A stretch of 64,000 nucleotides of DNA from Larkinella sp051857545 (GTDB lineage Bacteria > Bacteroidota > Bacteroidia > Cytophagales > Spirosomataceae), in NCBI RefSeq assembly GCF_051857545.1, contig NZ_JBPZHB010000007.1:62001-126000 (forward strand), read 5' to 3'. The notes below the pieces were generated by a model that did not search any database, had not been told where the DNA came from, and was given only the letters and a program-made list of their open reading frames with translations. The first letter of the stretch is position 1, and the number at the start of each line of letters is the position of its first letter. Shown here in pieces: positions 1 to 8,747 of this stretch. The position numbers were made by a program, and so were the translations under genes.

Positions 1-470
1 CAATACGGCCCGATGATGACCTCGTAGAAATGGTAGAAAACCGGATCGATAACCGGGTCGATTTGCGCGTTTCCGTACCCCCACTCGGCCAGAACCGCAC
101 CCGGTTTTGCGACCCGCCGAACCTCCCGGTGAAACGCGCCGGTATCGAACCAGTGCAGGGCTTGGGCGACGGTTATCAAATCGAAAGACTGGTCCGAAAA
201 AGGCGTTTGCTCAGCCGGACAGACCGTATAGGTAATATTGGCTTTCTGAACGGCTTTTTCCAGTTGCTGTGCGCTGATGTCCGTGGCATCCACCTGGTCA
301 AAATGGGCCGACAACACGCTGGCAACCTGTCCGTTGCCCGTGGCGCAATCCCACGCTTGTTGACGGCCGCCGGTTATGGATAAGAGAAAATCATAGAGTT
401 CGGGCGGATAATCGATCCGGTATTGCGCATAGAGATCGGCGTGGCCCGAAAAAAGGTCGATGGTGGCCAT
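1..470 (-). CDS. Class I SAM-dependent methyltransferase, C-terminus cut by window edge
   Basis: A reading frame opens at an ATG at 470 and runs off the left edge, so 156 residues are visible where the family usually has about 250. Translated from the minus strand it begins MATIDLFSGHADLYAQYR. It shows a Rossmann-type SAM-binding loop (WDCATGNGQV, about residues 40-49), an acidic strand end (VDATDIS) and the segment FDLITVAQALHWFD, which is typical of Methyltransf_11 proteins. Family knowledge supports a small-molecule methyltransferase; the substrate cannot be told. It is divergent from the cytochrome c gene at 687. The plus-strand frame over the same bases is its shadow. Confidence 0.8.
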   Translation of the reverse strand, partial: MATIDLFSGHADLYAQYRIDYPPELYDFLLSITGGRQQAWDCATGNGQVASVLSAHFDQVDATDISAQQLEKAVQKANITYTVCPAEQTPFSDQSFDLITVAQALHWFDTGAFHREVRRVAKPGAVLAEWGYGNAQIDPVIDPVFYHFYEVIIGPY

Positions 471-600
471 AGTTAAATTCAGGAAAACAGGATTCTCATT
501 TTTTTTCTTCTTTTTCTTCCATTTCGACGGTAGCCATTAAACTTTCGGTTTTCTACCTTGTCAAACGGGCAAGATATTTATGGAAAAAGCCGGTAGAGTG

Positions 601-632
601 TTGGCGTATATTAGCATTGCCGTATAACTTTG
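601..632 (+). promoter_or_regulatory. Bacteroidota-type promoter of the cytochrome c gene
   Basis: TTG at 601-603, a 21-nt spacer, then TAACTTTG at 625-632 fits the TTG-N19-21-TAnnTTTG pattern read by the primary sigma factor of Bacteroidota. A start of transcription near 639 would leave a leader of about 48 nt before the ATG at 687. Seen by eye; the exact start is inferred. Confidence 0.6.
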
Positions 633-686
633 TTGGCCCGATCACAGTTTTTAGTCTTAACTCATTAAGCTTTTAATCGAATTTAC

Positions 687-1067
687 ATGAAAAAAACGTT
701 TGGAATGCTCATTGCGGTTGCCCTGACCGCCCTTATTTCCGTCAGCAAAGCGCAAGCTCAGACCGTAATACCCGACGACATTAAAGCTTTACTTCAGAAA
801 AACATCTGTCTGGCTTGCCATAACCCGGACACCCGTCTGGTGGGCCCTCCTTATAAAGAGGTTGCAAAGAAGAAATATACCGATGCGCAGATTGTCGAAT
901 TGATTTACGAACCAAAGCCGGAACACTGGCCAGGTTACCCCCCGATGGCTGCGTTGAAAAACGTTCCGAAAGACGAAGCACTGAAAATTGCCGCCTGGAT
1001 TAATTCTTTGGATGGTGGCGCGAAAAAGGCCCCGGCTAAAAAACCGGCTGCGAAGAAAAAGGCGTAA
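687..1067 (+). CDS. Small exported c-type cytochrome with Lys/Ala-rich tail
   Basis: The 126-residue product has a signal peptide (residues 1-25, cleavage after AQA) and one haem-c site CLACH at 41-45, so it should be a periplasmic single-haem electron carrier of the c551/c552 type. A likely axial methionine is M87 in YPPMAAL. The domain ends with AAWINSL near 107, and is followed by a strongly basic tail, GAKKAPAKKPAAKKKA, that resembles a histone H1 tail more than a cytochrome. It is a single gene with its own promoter and a strong terminator 16 bases after the stop. The electron partner is unknown. Confidence 0.88.
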   Translation: MKKTFGMLIAVALTALISVSKAQAQTVIPDDIKALLQKNICLACHNPDTRLVGPPYKEVAKKKYTDAQIVELIYEPKPEHWPGYPPMAALKNVPKDEALKIAAWINSLDGGAKKAPAKKPAAKKKA

Positions 1068-1082
1068 TATTCGCTAATACGT

Positions 1083-1121
1083 AAAAAAATAGTCCTGCCA
1101 AAAAAGCAGGACTATTTTTTT
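1083..1121. terminator. Bidirectional rho-independent terminator
   Basis: A-run, then ATAGTCCTGC, a short A-rich loop, GCAGGACTAT and a T-run. The same hairpin read from the other strand also has a T-run, so it can end both the cytochrome c transcript and rlmB transcription coming from the right. Confidence 0.85.
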
Positions 1122-1139
1122 ACACGGATGAAATTATTT

Positions 1140-1169
1140 ATAATTCGCGATTTGTAAATCGCGAATTAT
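1140..1169. repeat. Perfect 14-bp inverted repeat beside the rlmB stop codon
   Basis: ATAATTCGCGATTT, two bases, then its exact reverse complement. It ends two bases from the rlmB stop codon at 1172. There is no T-run, so it is not a classic terminator. It is the shortest of a set of stop-codon-proximal palindromes in this window. Confidence 0.75.
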
Positions 1170-1171
1170 GC

Positions 1172-1990
1172 TTAAACCCCTTCATCAACCGGCGGCTCGT
1201 TGTCACTGAAAATCCGTTGCCGGACCGCTTCGTACAAGACCACACCCGTGGCCACCGACACGTTCAGCGACTCGACTTGCCCCACCAGCGGAATGCGGGC
1301 ATGGTGGTCGGCCAGGCGCAGCAGTTCATCCGAAATACCGTCGTCTTCCGAACCCATGACAATGGCTGTCGGGCCGGACATGTCAATGTCGTACAGGTAG
1401 TTATCGGTTTTTTCGGTACAGGCCACGACCTTAATGCCTGACTCTTTCATGTATTTCAACGTCTCCTCGAGATTGACTTCGCGGCAAACCGGCAGGTGAC
1501 TCAAGGCGCCCGAAGAGGTTTTCATGGCGTCGGAATTGATGAGCGCAGCCCCACGCGCCGGAATCACAATCCCCTGGGCACCCGCACACTCCGCCGTCCG
1601 GGCGATGGCCCCAAAGTTGCGCACGTCCGTAATCCGGTCGAGCACCAGCAACAGCGGCACCTGCCCTTTTTCGTAAACGCCCACAATCACGTTCGAGAGT
1701 TTGGCGTAAAAAATCGACGACACAAAGCAGATCGCTCCCTGGTGATTTTTCCGCGTAATGCGTTCCAGTTTCTCAACCGGCACGCGCTGAATGGTCACCC
1801 GGCGCTCAAACGCGAGTTGCTGAATTTCGGGAAAGCTGCCTTCCTTGACCAGATACAGCCGGTCGATGTCTTTCCCGGAACGCAGAATTTCGGTAACGGA
1901 TTGAATGCCAAACACCATCTCATCGCTGGAGTACTGTTTGGGCTTTTTGGTATGAAACGTATTTACTCGCGAATTGCTCCGGTTCTCCAT
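1172..1990 (-). CDS. rlmB: 23S rRNA 2'-O-ribose methyltransferase, RlmB/TrmH (SpoU) family
   Basis: The 272-residue protein has the three SpoU motifs: NFGAIARTAE (about 125-134), IVMGSEDDGIS (about 210-220) and LNVSVATGVVLYEAVRQR (about 242-259), preceded by the L30e-like RNA-binding domain starting at VFGIQSVTEIL. These make the trefoil-knot SAM site. The family methylates G2251 of 23S rRNA (RlmB) or related rRNA positions. The chosen ATG at 1990 lies 28 bases inside the upstream gene, which suggests translational coupling; a second ATG at 1918 (MVFGIQ) would give the bare E. coli-like N-terminus, but Bacteroidota members usually carry the extra 20-odd basic residues. Confidence 0.88.
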   Translation of the reverse strand: MENRSNSRVNTFHTKKPKQYSSDEMVFGIQSVTEILRSGKDIDRLYLVKEGSFPEIQQLAFERRVTIQRVPVEKLERITRKNHQGAICFVSSIFYAKLSNVIVGVYEKGQVPLLLVLDRITDVRNFGAIARTAECAGAQGIVIPARGAALINSDAMKTSSGALSHLPVCREVNLEETLKYMKESGIKVVACTEKTDNYLYDIDMSGPTAIVMGSEDDGISDELLRLADHHARIPLVGQVESLNVSVATGVVLYEAVRQRIFSDNEPPVDEGV

Positions 1991-3303
1991 GCTTCGACTA
2001 CGGGATACCAGACGGGTTGATATTCGACATATCGCACCAGTTCATAGTGATCCTCAACAAATTGATTAGGTTTTCGATTAAAGGTAAAGTTAATTTCCGA
2101 GACATTCGCACGTTGGTTATATACCCACACCTCCCGGTCGCGGCTACGCTGAACCCGGTCGGGTGGCCCCAGCACAATGTAGATCATCCCTTTGTCGGTT
2201 TTCCAGCCTTCCTTATACGTGGTAAAAAGGCGGTTGGCTTCTTCTACGCGGCCATAATACGCCCGAATGGCTCCTTTTGCCAGACTCTGATCACCGGCCA
2301 TCAGCGTCAGCCAATACCGGTCGAGTGCTTTTTTATAATCCGCAGCCGTATTCAGGCTGTTGATTTCGGTGTTGGTGCTAACGTATAAAATGGGCTTGAT
2401 CAGTTTTTCGGGGCGAGTCATTTTCGGGAAGCGGTTGTCGGCCACGACCAGCCCCAGACCGAAGGCATCGGCGGTATCTTCCACAAAATAATACAGGCCT
2501 TCGTCCGGTAGCGAAAACGGCTGGTTCGTCATCACTGTCATGGTCGAATCCACGCCCATCACTTTGGTCGGCGGACGCGGTGTGGTATTCATCGGCGACT
2601 GCGCCGGATCGAAATCGTGCCGATACCGGAATAAATGCAGCGGTTTCGAAACCGCCCCCAATACATCCCGTACCACCACCGTATCGCCGGCATTGACAAA
2701 ATGGTGCTGCTGCGGCAGATTGGTTTTCGGATCAAAAAAAGCAAACCGGTCACTCAGCTTGACGGTCTTAAACCGGATGGGTAAATCGTTCAATACCTTG
2801 CGACCCGTACTGATTTCGGTAATTTCGAGCAACATGACTCCGTTGGCGGTGTTGGCCGGTTTCTTCACATCAAACGCAACCGTCAGCACATCGCCCGCTT
2901 CGGGCGTGGCTTCCCGAATCACCGACTCGGCCGTCAGCGGAACGTTACCGTAAGCCAGTCGTTCGCGGCTGTTGTAGTCCGGATAAACGACGTAGTTGAG
3001 CATAAACCGGGACGTAAAATCCTCGACCGTGGCATGTTCACTGCCCTTCCGAACCATCAGATTCATGTACACCCGAATCGATGACGAATCTTTCCCCAGA
3101 AACCGGCCTTTGGTCGAAACTACCCGCCAACTGGTTTCCGTCGGTCTGGCCGGAGCCGAAGCACTAACCGGTGCCGACCTCGGTGCCGACCGGTCCGCCG
3201 GTCGTTCGGTCTGGCTAGTGCTGCTTTCCGGATTTTTGGTACGCTTGCCGGAAGCACAGGCTCCCAGTAAGGCCGCACAGAGTATGATAATGGCTATTCT
3301 CAT
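1963..3303 (-). CDS. GWxTD-domain lipoprotein
   Basis: The 446-residue product opens with a lipoprotein signal (MRIAIIILCAALLGAC, lipid-bearing Cys at 16) followed by a Ser/Pro/Ala-rich linker to about residue 50. Near the C-terminus is the signature EGWKTDKGMIYIVLGPPD, which names the GWxTD domain, a family found almost only in Bacteroidota and of unknown function. The middle is beta-rich. It should be anchored in the envelope. The gene overlaps rlmB by 28 bases and the two are probably one transcript, although no functional link is known. Confidence 0.85.
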   Translation of the reverse strand: MRIAIIILCAALLGACASGKRTKNPESSTSQTERPADRSAPRSAPVSASAPARPTETSWRVVSTKGRFLGKDSSSIRVYMNLMVRKGSEHATVEDFTSRFMLNYVVYPDYNSRERLAYGNVPLTAESVIREATPEAGDVLTVAFDVKKPANTANGVMLLEITEISTGRKVLNDLPIRFKTVKLSDRFAFFDPKTNLPQQHHFVNAGDTVVVRDVLGAVSKPLHLFRYRHDFDPAQSPMNTTPRPPTKVMGVDSTMTVMTNQPFSLPDEGLYYFVEDTADAFGLGLVVADNRFPKMTRPEKLIKPILYVSTNTEINSLNTAADYKKALDRYWLTLMAGDQSLAKGAIRAYYGRVEEANRLFTTYKEGWKTDKGMIYIVLGPPDRVQRSRDREVWVYNQRANVSEINFTFNRKPNQFVEDHYELVRYVEYQPVWYPVVEAWRTGAIRE

Positions 3304-3512
3304 ATGGCTTAAATTCTATTCATACCTAAAACGAACAAAACGCCCAATCCCATCAATTCCAATTCGTTTTTTCAAAGCTACCGCAAATCAAGTAACTTTA
3401 CCGAAAAAAAGAACAATGGGGACCCGGTTTATTCGAAAGCTGTGGCTTTAAGCACGCATTCGTTTTAGCCGAATCCTTCTTCCAACTACCCGAGTCACCG
3501 CTCAGGCATCCT

Positions 3513-4280
3513 ATGTATAAAACCACCGAAATTACCTCCGCCGAAATTGCATCCGACAATCCTGTTCACCAACGGCTGTTGTTTCCGTACGTCGAAGCCG
3601 CCAAAATCGTGCGCGGCAAGGTACTGGAAATCGGTTGCGGCTGGGGACGCGGACTCGAATTGCTAACCAAAGCGGCTGATCACTATACCGGCATTGACAA
3701 AAATGAGGAGTTGATTCAATCGCTTCGTCAGGAATACCCACAATCTACGTTTATTCAGGCCAATATTCCTCCACTGAGCGGGTTAGCCGACAACAGCTTC
3801 GATTATATCGTCACATTTCAGGTCATCGAACACATTCAGAATGATGAACTGTTCATTAAAGAAGCGTTTCGGGTTCTGAAACCCGGTGGAACGCTGCTGC
3901 TGACCACCGTCAACCGCCTGTTTTCGCTCACCCGCAACCCGTGGCACGTGCGTGAGTATACCGCCGACGAACTGAATAAATTGATGCTGCGGTATTTTCC
4001 AAAAGTCGACACCCAAGGCATTCACGGCAACGGGAAAGTGATGACGTACTACGAGCAGAACAAGAAATCGGTCGAGAAAATTACGCGCTACGATGTGCTC
4101 AACCTACAACACCGCCTGCCCCGCTGGATGCTTCAGGTGCCTTACGATCTATTGAACCGCCTGAACCGCAATAAATTACTGGAACAGGACAGTTTGGCGG
4201 CCGAGATTCAGTACACGGATTATGTACTGACCAACACGCCCGCCGGAAGTCTGGATTTCTTTTATCTGGCCCGGAAATAA
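3513..4280 (+). CDS. Class I SAM-dependent methyltransferase
   Basis: 255 residues with motif I VLEIGCGWGRGLELL (about 37-51), an acidic residue in YTGIDKNEE that should hold the SAM ribose, and FDYIVTFQVIEHIQND (about 93-108), the usual Methyltransf_11 pattern. The C-terminal 90 residues are basic and lack a recognisable domain. No signal peptide, so cytoplasmic. The start ATG at 3513 precedes MYKTTEITSAEIASDNPVHQ, with no better start downstream. It stands alone, converging on the dehydrogenase at 4339 with a shared hairpin between. The substrate is unknown. Confidence 0.8.
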   Translation: MYKTTEITSAEIASDNPVHQRLLFPYVEAAKIVRGKVLEIGCGWGRGLELLTKAADHYTGIDKNEELIQSLRQEYPQSTFIQANIPPLSGLADNSFDYIVTFQVIEHIQNDELFIKEAFRVLKPGGTLLLTTVNRLFSLTRNPWHVREYTADELNKLMLRYFPKVDTQGIHGNGKVMTYYEQNKKSVEKITRYDVLNLQHRLPRWMLQVPYDLLNRLNRNKLLEQDSLAAEIQYTDYVLTNTPAGSLDFFYLARK

Positions 4281-4286
4281 ACTCGC

Positions 4287-4335
4287 TTGTGTGAAACCGC
4301 TGACAGGGCTTTATCGCTGTCAGGGTTTCACACAA
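4287..4335. terminator. Convergent long hairpin between methyltransferase and SDR genes
   Basis: TTGTGTGAAACC-GCTGACAG pairs with CTGTCAGGGTTTCACACAA with a single bulged base and a loop of about 10. It starts 7 bases after one stop codon and ends 4 bases before the other. It lacks a long T-run, so it may work in both directions through stem strength, or may belong to the stop-proximal palindromes of this window. Confidence 0.65.
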
Positions 4336-4338
4336 GAA

Positions 4339-5223
4339 CTACTCCTTCCCAGCCCTATTAGACTCCTTGATCGCCTGTCCGATTTCATCCCATTGTTCCG
4401 GGGTCACGCTTTCCAGGTGATTGAACTCCCCCGCCGACAGCACTTCCCCGCCGTCGATGGTAATGCACTCGCCGGTGATGTATGCGGAGTAATCGGACAG
4501 TAAATAAGCAGCCACGTTCGCCAGTTCCTGGTGTTCGCCAGCCCGTTTGAGCGGAATACGGCTAATGGGGTCCATCATCTTCACCAGCGGTTCGGGGAAA
4601 AGCCGGTCCCAGGCACCCTTGGTTGGAAAAGGGCCGGGCGCAATCGCATTCAGGCGAATACCGTATTTCGCCCACTCGGCCGCCAGTGATTTGACCAGGA
4701 TCAACGCTCCACCTTTGGCGACGGCGGAAGGAACAACGTAACCGGAACCCGTTGTGGCATAGGTCGTTGAGATGTTCAATACCGTTCCCGGAATCTTATT
4801 TTCAATCCAATATTTCCCGACCGCAAGCGTGAAATAGTACGTCCCGCGCAACACGATATCGACCACCACGTCGAACGCTTTGTAGGATAACCGCTCGGTT
4901 GGGCTGATAAAATTTCCGGCGGAGTTATTTAGCAGCGCGTCGATCCGGCCAAATCGTTCGACGGTTTGGGCAATCACCTGCTCGATTTCCAGCGGTTTAC
5001 GCACATCACAGGCCAGCGGCAACACCTGTCCGCCCGTTTCGTCCATCAACTCAGCGGCAGCGGCTTCCAGAACGGGTAATTTTCGGCTGCAAATGACCAC
5101 ATTGGCACCCAGTTGCAGAAAGTACCGGGACATCGATTTCCCCAACCCCGTACCCCCACCCGTAACAATAATTGTTTTATCTTTCAACGCGCCTTCGCGA
5201 AGCATGCCCTCAGCTTTGATCAT
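4339..5223 (-). CDS. SDR oxidoreductase of the 2,4-dienoyl-CoA reductase type
   Basis: 294 residues. The cofactor loop is TGGGTGLG (about 21-28), CSRK just after the second strand suggests NADPH, NNSAGNF (about 100-106) replaces the common NNAG, and SAVAKGGALILVKSLAAEW holds the lysine of a site without the classic Tyr-x-x-x-Lys spacing. Those features match the peroxisomal/bacterial 2,4-dienoyl-CoA reductase group, which saturates polyunsaturated acyl-CoA during beta-oxidation. The assignment to that group is family knowledge; the acyl substrate is inferred. It is a single gene, convergent with the methyltransferase on its left. Confidence 0.8.
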   Translation of the reverse strand: MIKAEGMLREGALKDKTIIVTGGGTGLGKSMSRYFLQLGANVVICSRKLPVLEAAAAELMDETGGQVLPLACDVRKPLEIEQVIAQTVERFGRIDALLNNSAGNFISPTERLSYKAFDVVVDIVLRGTYYFTLAVGKYWIENKIPGTVLNISTTYATTGSGYVVPSAVAKGGALILVKSLAAEWAKYGIRLNAIAPGPFPTKGAWDRLFPEPLVKMMDPISRIPLKRAGEHQELANVAAYLLSDYSAYITGECITIDGGEVLSAGEFNHLESVTPEQWDEIGQAIKESNRAGKE

Positions 5224-5355
5224 AATTCGGGTTAGTTATATTTCCGCCAGTTATTGGCCGATGGAAACTTGCGGTAAAGTACAAAAGCCATCTTTTGTAT
5301 AAAAAAATCGGGAAGGCTTTTCGCTAAATTATTTTCGTACACAACTAGAAATCCC

Positions 5356-6483
5356 ATGCATCCTGAAACACTCGCCATCTACCAAAGTCGTATGGCCGAC
5401 GCTAACGCCGGAGCTGTCGTCCCCCCTATTTCGCTCAGCACCACCTTCGAACGGGAAGCCGATGGCTCGTTCCCACACGGACACATTTATAGCCGGGCCA
5501 GCAACCCAAACCGCGATTTGCTCGAAACTGCCCTGGCTCAACTGGAAGGCGGTTATGCCGGACTGGCCTTTAGCTCCGGTCAAGCTGCCACGATGACCCT
5601 GCTGCTGGCCCTGCGACCGGGCGACCATGTCATTCTCGGCGATGATGCTTACCACGGAACCCCGGCCCTGCTCGAAGAGCTTTTTCATCCCTGGGGGCTG
5701 ACCTACACCCGCGTCGATTTTACGGATCTGGAGACCATTCGCAGTTCCATCCACGAAAACACCAGCCTGATCTGGATTGAAACGCCGTCCAATCCGCTGT
5801 TGAAAATAGCCGATATTCAGGCCATTGCCGATCTGGCGCACCAGGCCGGGGCGTGGTGTGCCTGCGACAATACGTGGGCAACGCCGATTCTGCAACGCCC
5901 ACTCGATCTCGGCTGCGATGTGGTGATGCACTCCACGACCAAGTACATCGGCGGCCACAGCGACGTGTTGAGTGGCGCGTTGATTTTCAGGGAAGACGGT
6001 GATTTCTACCAGCGCGTTCGGCGGTATCAAACCCTGGGCGGTGCCGTTGCGGCTCCGTTCGATTGCTGGATGCTGTTGCGCGGCATCAAAACCCTGACCA
6101 CCCGGGTGAAGGCACAATCGGCGACGGCTTTGCAACTGGCACAATTCCTGCACCAGCATCCTGCCGTTGAAGCGGTTCATTATCCGGGTCTGGAAAGCCA
6201 TCCGGGCCATGCCATCGCACAAAAGCAGATGACCCGGTTTGGGGCCATGCTGTCGGTTCAGATCAAAGGCGGTTCCGACGCAGCCATGACGGTGGCAGGT
6301 CGTGTCCAGCTTTTTACCCGGGCCACCAGTCTCGGCGGAATCGAAAGCCTGATCGAACACCGGGCGTCGGTAGAAGGCCCGAACACGACGACACCCCAGA
6401 ACTTACTGCGGATTTCGGTTGGACTTGAACACGCCGACGATCTGATCGCCGATCTGGAACAAGCGTTGAATGCGCTGACTTAA
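5356..6483 (+). CDS. PLP-dependent trans-sulfuration enzyme (cystathionine gamma-synthase/lyase family)
   Basis: 375 residues covering the whole Cys/Met metabolism PLP fold. Visible landmarks are YSRASNPNRDLLE (about 42-54), the phosphate-binding FSSGQAATM (about 73-81), WIETPSNPLL (about 137-146), the PLP aspartate in CDNTWATP, and the Schiff-base lysine in HSTTKYIGGHSDV (about 195-207). The C-terminal VGLEHADDLIADLEQAL is typical too. The reaction could be cystathionine gamma-synthase, cystathionine gamma-lyase or a methionine gamma-lyase-like elimination; sequence alone does not decide. Its last 4 bases overlap the converging dehydrogenase gene. Confidence 0.88.
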   Translation: MHPETLAIYQSRMADANAGAVVPPISLSTTFEREADGSFPHGHIYSRASNPNRDLLETALAQLEGGYAGLAFSSGQAATMTLLLALRPGDHVILGDDAYHGTPALLEELFHPWGLTYTRVDFTDLETIRSSIHENTSLIWIETPSNPLLKIADIQAIADLAHQAGAWCACDNTWATPILQRPLDLGCDVVMHSTTKYIGGHSDVLSGALIFREDGDFYQRVRRYQTLGGAVAAPFDCWMLLRGIKTLTTRVKAQSATALQLAQFLHQHPAVEAVHYPGLESHPGHAIAQKQMTRFGAMLSVQIKGGSDAAMTVAGRVQLFTRATSLGGIESLIEHRASVEGPNTTTPQNLLRISVGLEHADDLIADLEQALNALT

Positions 6484-7340
6484 ACCGTTACCTGGTGTTT
6501 TTTCAGGTGGGTTAACTGCTCACTCAGCGTCCAGAGCTTCGTGGCATTGAACCGGCTCTGGGCGGCTTCGCTGGGCGGTTTGGGGCGGTTTTTGGCAAAA
6601 TACAAACCCGTCACTTTGTCTACTTCGGGCGACGAGGCCAGGTAAATACCGGTTGTGGCGCCTTCTTCCGGGCTGATGAAAAAAGGCCGTGCCAAGTTAA
6701 AAAGTAAACCTTTGAGGTTGCTGTAATTCTGGGCAAAATTGGTCTTCACCACGCCGGGGTGCAGGCTGTTGGACGTGATGCCGTCATCGGCCAGACGTTC
6801 AGCTAATTCGTTGGCAAACAGAATATTACACAGCTTCGAGGCTCCGTAGGCTTTCATGCCTTCGTAATGCCGAGGTTGGGCCAGTTCATCGATTTTGAAA
6901 CCCCGATCCCAGCGATGCGCTTCGGAGGAGACCGTAATGACGCGGGAATTGGTTCCTTTCCGAAGCAGGTCGATCAACAGATTGGTCAGCAGAAACGGCC
7001 CCAGGTGGTTGGTGGCAAAGGTTAGCTCAATGCCTTCAGATGTATATTGTTCTTTTTCAATATATAAACCGGCGTTGTTAATCAAAACATCCAGTCGGTC
7101 GAAGCGGTCAATGACTTCCCGGGCGGCTTGAATCACCGACGACTGGCTGGCCAGATCGCACCAGAGCAGATCGACATAGCCGGTTTTGCTGACGCTCTTG
7201 ATCTCCTGACGAACGGGCCGGGCCTTTTCCAGATTTCGGCAAAGCATGATGATATTGAAACCTTTTTTAGCTAATTCTAATGCGGTTATTCTCCCGATGC
7301 CGGAATTGGCACCAGTAATCAGACACGTTCGGGACTGCAT
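6480..7340 (-). CDS. Short-chain dehydrogenase, retinol dehydrogenase-like
   Basis: 286 residues of a classical SDR: cofactor loop TGANSGIG (8-15), LCRNLEKA after strand 2, LWCDLASQSSV, NNAGLY (about 91-96), the serine in VITVSSEAHRW and the catalytic pair YGASKL (about 166-171). HPGVVKTNF follows. This arrangement is shared by retinol/WW-domain oxidoreductase-like SDRs that use NADP(H). The natural substrate is not predictable. The stop codon overlaps the end of the trans-sulfuration gene by 4 bases, and no functional link is implied. Confidence 0.82.
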   Translation of the reverse strand: MQSRTCLITGANSGIGRITALELAKKGFNIIMLCRNLEKARPVRQEIKSVSKTGYVDLLWCDLASQSSVIQAAREVIDRFDRLDVLINNAGLYIEKEQYTSEGIELTFATNHLGPFLLTNLLIDLLRKGTNSRVITVSSEAHRWDRGFKIDELAQPRHYEGMKAYGASKLCNILFANELAERLADDGITSNSLHPGVVKTNFAQNYSNLKGLLFNLARPFFISPEEGATTGIYLASSPEVDKVTGLYFAKNRPKPPSEAAQSRFNATKLWTLSEQLTHLKKHQVTV

Positions 7341-7421
7341 GGTGGTTTTTTTAGGTTACAGGAATAGTAACCCGCTGAGGAAGGAAGAAGTTTTGGGAAT
7401 GGAGTAATAACGAATATTCAC

Positions 7422-7519
7422 ATTAATTATAAATGAAAAATGATGAATGCTAAATGTAAAAGTTGAATAGGCCAACCACTTTTACATTTAGCATTCATCA
7501 TTTTTCATTTATAATTAAT
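7422..7519. repeat. Perfect palindrome, 41-nt arms and 16-nt loop
   Basis: The left arm 7422-7462 and right arm 7479-7519 are exact reverse complements. The arm reads as 7-base units ending in ATG (ATAAATG, AAAAATG, ATGAATG, CTAAATG). The right edge is 6 bases from the stop codon of the cysteine desulfurase. A near twin lies at 46944-47040. It could act as a terminator or 3' mRNA protector; no T-run follows in the direction of the adjoining gene. Confidence 0.85.
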
Positions 7520-7525
7520 AACTTC

Positions 7526-8695
7526 TTATTTCACAGCCGCTTGTTCGCGTTTGAACAGCTCGACCAGCGTATCGACGGCGTAATCCACTTCTTCGACAGT
7601 ATTGTATTTGCTGAATGAAAACCGGATGGCGCCCCGCTCGGCATCGTTGTGGGGCAGAGCCGAAAGCACGTGGGAGCCGAGGTTAGACCCACTGGTGCAG
7701 GCGCTGCCACCCGAAGCGGAGATGCCCGCAATGTCGAGGTTGAACAAAAGCATGTCGCTCATTTCGGACGACGGCAGACCGACGTTCAAAACCGTATACA
7801 AACTTTCGGAGAGATTAGCCGACAGCCCGTTGAACGATACGCCATCCAGCCGTTCGCGCAGTTGACTGATCATCCGGCTTTTCAAACTTTCGATGTACTG
7901 CCGGTGGCTTTCCATCTGGGCATACGCTATTTCCAGCGCTTTGGCCAGGCCCACAATTCCATAGACATTTTCGGTTCCGCCCCGCATGTTGCGCTCCTGC
8001 GAACCGCCGTGAATAAACGGATGAATCGGGCCGCGACCGGATTTGGTATGCGCATTGACGTACAGAAAACCGACGCCTTTGGGGCCGTGGAATTTATGGG
8101 CAGCACCGACGACAAAATCGACCGGAAGCTGCTGTAAATCATGCCGATAATGGCCCATCGTCTGTACCGTATCGGAGTGAAAAACCGCTTTGTGTTCCTG
8201 ACAGAGACGGCCCACGGTTTCCAGATCGAGCAGGTTGCCGATCTCGTTGTTGCCGTGCATCAGCGATACGAGGGTGCCGGGATTCGCCCGGAGCAATTCT
8301 TCCAGATGCGCCAGATTGATGCGCCCCTCCTCATCCACTTCCACCAGATTCAGCGTAACCGCGCCCTGCTTATGAAGGTGTTCGAGCGTGTGCAACACGG
8401 CATGGTGTTCGAGCGGAGACGTGATGGCGTGCGTCAGGCCGTAGGTTTCGATGGAACTGCGGATGGCGGTGTTATCGGCTTCGGTTCCGCCGGAGGTAAA
8501 GAAAATTTCGGCCGGGGACGTGTTGAGCAGCGTAGCGACAGTTTTCCGGGCCCGCTCGATGGCCGTCCGGACTTTCCGTCCGTGGGAATGAATCGAAGAA
8601 GGATTGCCGAATTCCTCAGTCATGAGCGGAAGCATGGCTTCCAGCACCTCCGGGTCGAGTCGGGTGGTGGCGGCATTGTCAAAGTAGGCGCGCAT
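7526..8695 (-). CDS. Cysteine desulfurase, NifS/IscS type
   Basis: 389 residues from the ATG at 8695 (MRAYFDNAATT). An in-frame ATG 72 bases upstream exists but would translate promoter and repeat DNA, so it is rejected. Class V aminotransferase landmarks are FTSGGTEADN (about 67-76), HGNNEIGN, the PLP lysine in AAHKFHGPKGVG and the catalytic cysteine loop GGSACTSGS (about 331-339). The enzyme takes sulfur from L-cysteine as a persulfide for iron-sulfur clusters, tRNA thiolation or cofactors. No isc or suf genes are adjacent, so the acceptor is unknown. A promoter is visible at 8718-8747. Confidence 0.9.
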   Translation of the reverse strand: MRAYFDNAATTRLDPEVLEAMLPLMTEEFGNPSSIHSHGRKVRTAIERARKTVATLLNTSPAEIFFTSGGTEADNTAIRSSIETYGLTHAITSPLEHHAVLHTLEHLHKQGAVTLNLVEVDEEGRINLAHLEELLRANPGTLVSLMHGNNEIGNLLDLETVGRLCQEHKAVFHSDTVQTMGHYRHDLQQLPVDFVVGAAHKFHGPKGVGFLYVNAHTKSGRGPIHPFIHGGSQERNMRGGTENVYGIVGLAKALEIAYAQMESHRQYIESLKSRMISQLRERLDGVSFNGLSANLSESLYTVLNVGLPSSEMSDMLLFNLDIAGISASGGSACTSGSNLGSHVLSALPHNDAERGAIRFSFSKYNTVEEVDYAVDTLVELFKREQAAVK

Positions 8696-8717
8696 TGTGA
8701 TGTTGTGTAATACACCA

Positions 8718-8747
8718 CAAAGGTACGAAATTAGAAATTGCCCCCAA
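8718..8747 (-). promoter_or_regulatory. Promoter of the cysteine desulfurase gene, -33 box inside a palindrome
   Basis: On the minus strand TTG (8747-8745), 19 nt, then TACCTTTG (8725-8718), an exact fit to the Bacteroidota consensus. The TTG is formed by the outermost bases of the palindrome at 8745-8841, so the element and the promoter are physically joined. Confidence 0.65.

Noticed and set aside
30..383. 117-codon plus-strand frame at the left edge
   Set aside because: It is the shadow of the truncated methyltransferase on the minus strand, whose motifs are clear.
1140..1169. Rho-independent terminator of rlmB
   Set aside because: A perfect palindrome, but with no T-run on either side; the real terminator is at 1083-1121.
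5329..6360. 343-codon open frame antisense to the trans-sulfuration gene
   Set aside because: No recognisable protein features; the PLP enzyme on the other strand is complete.
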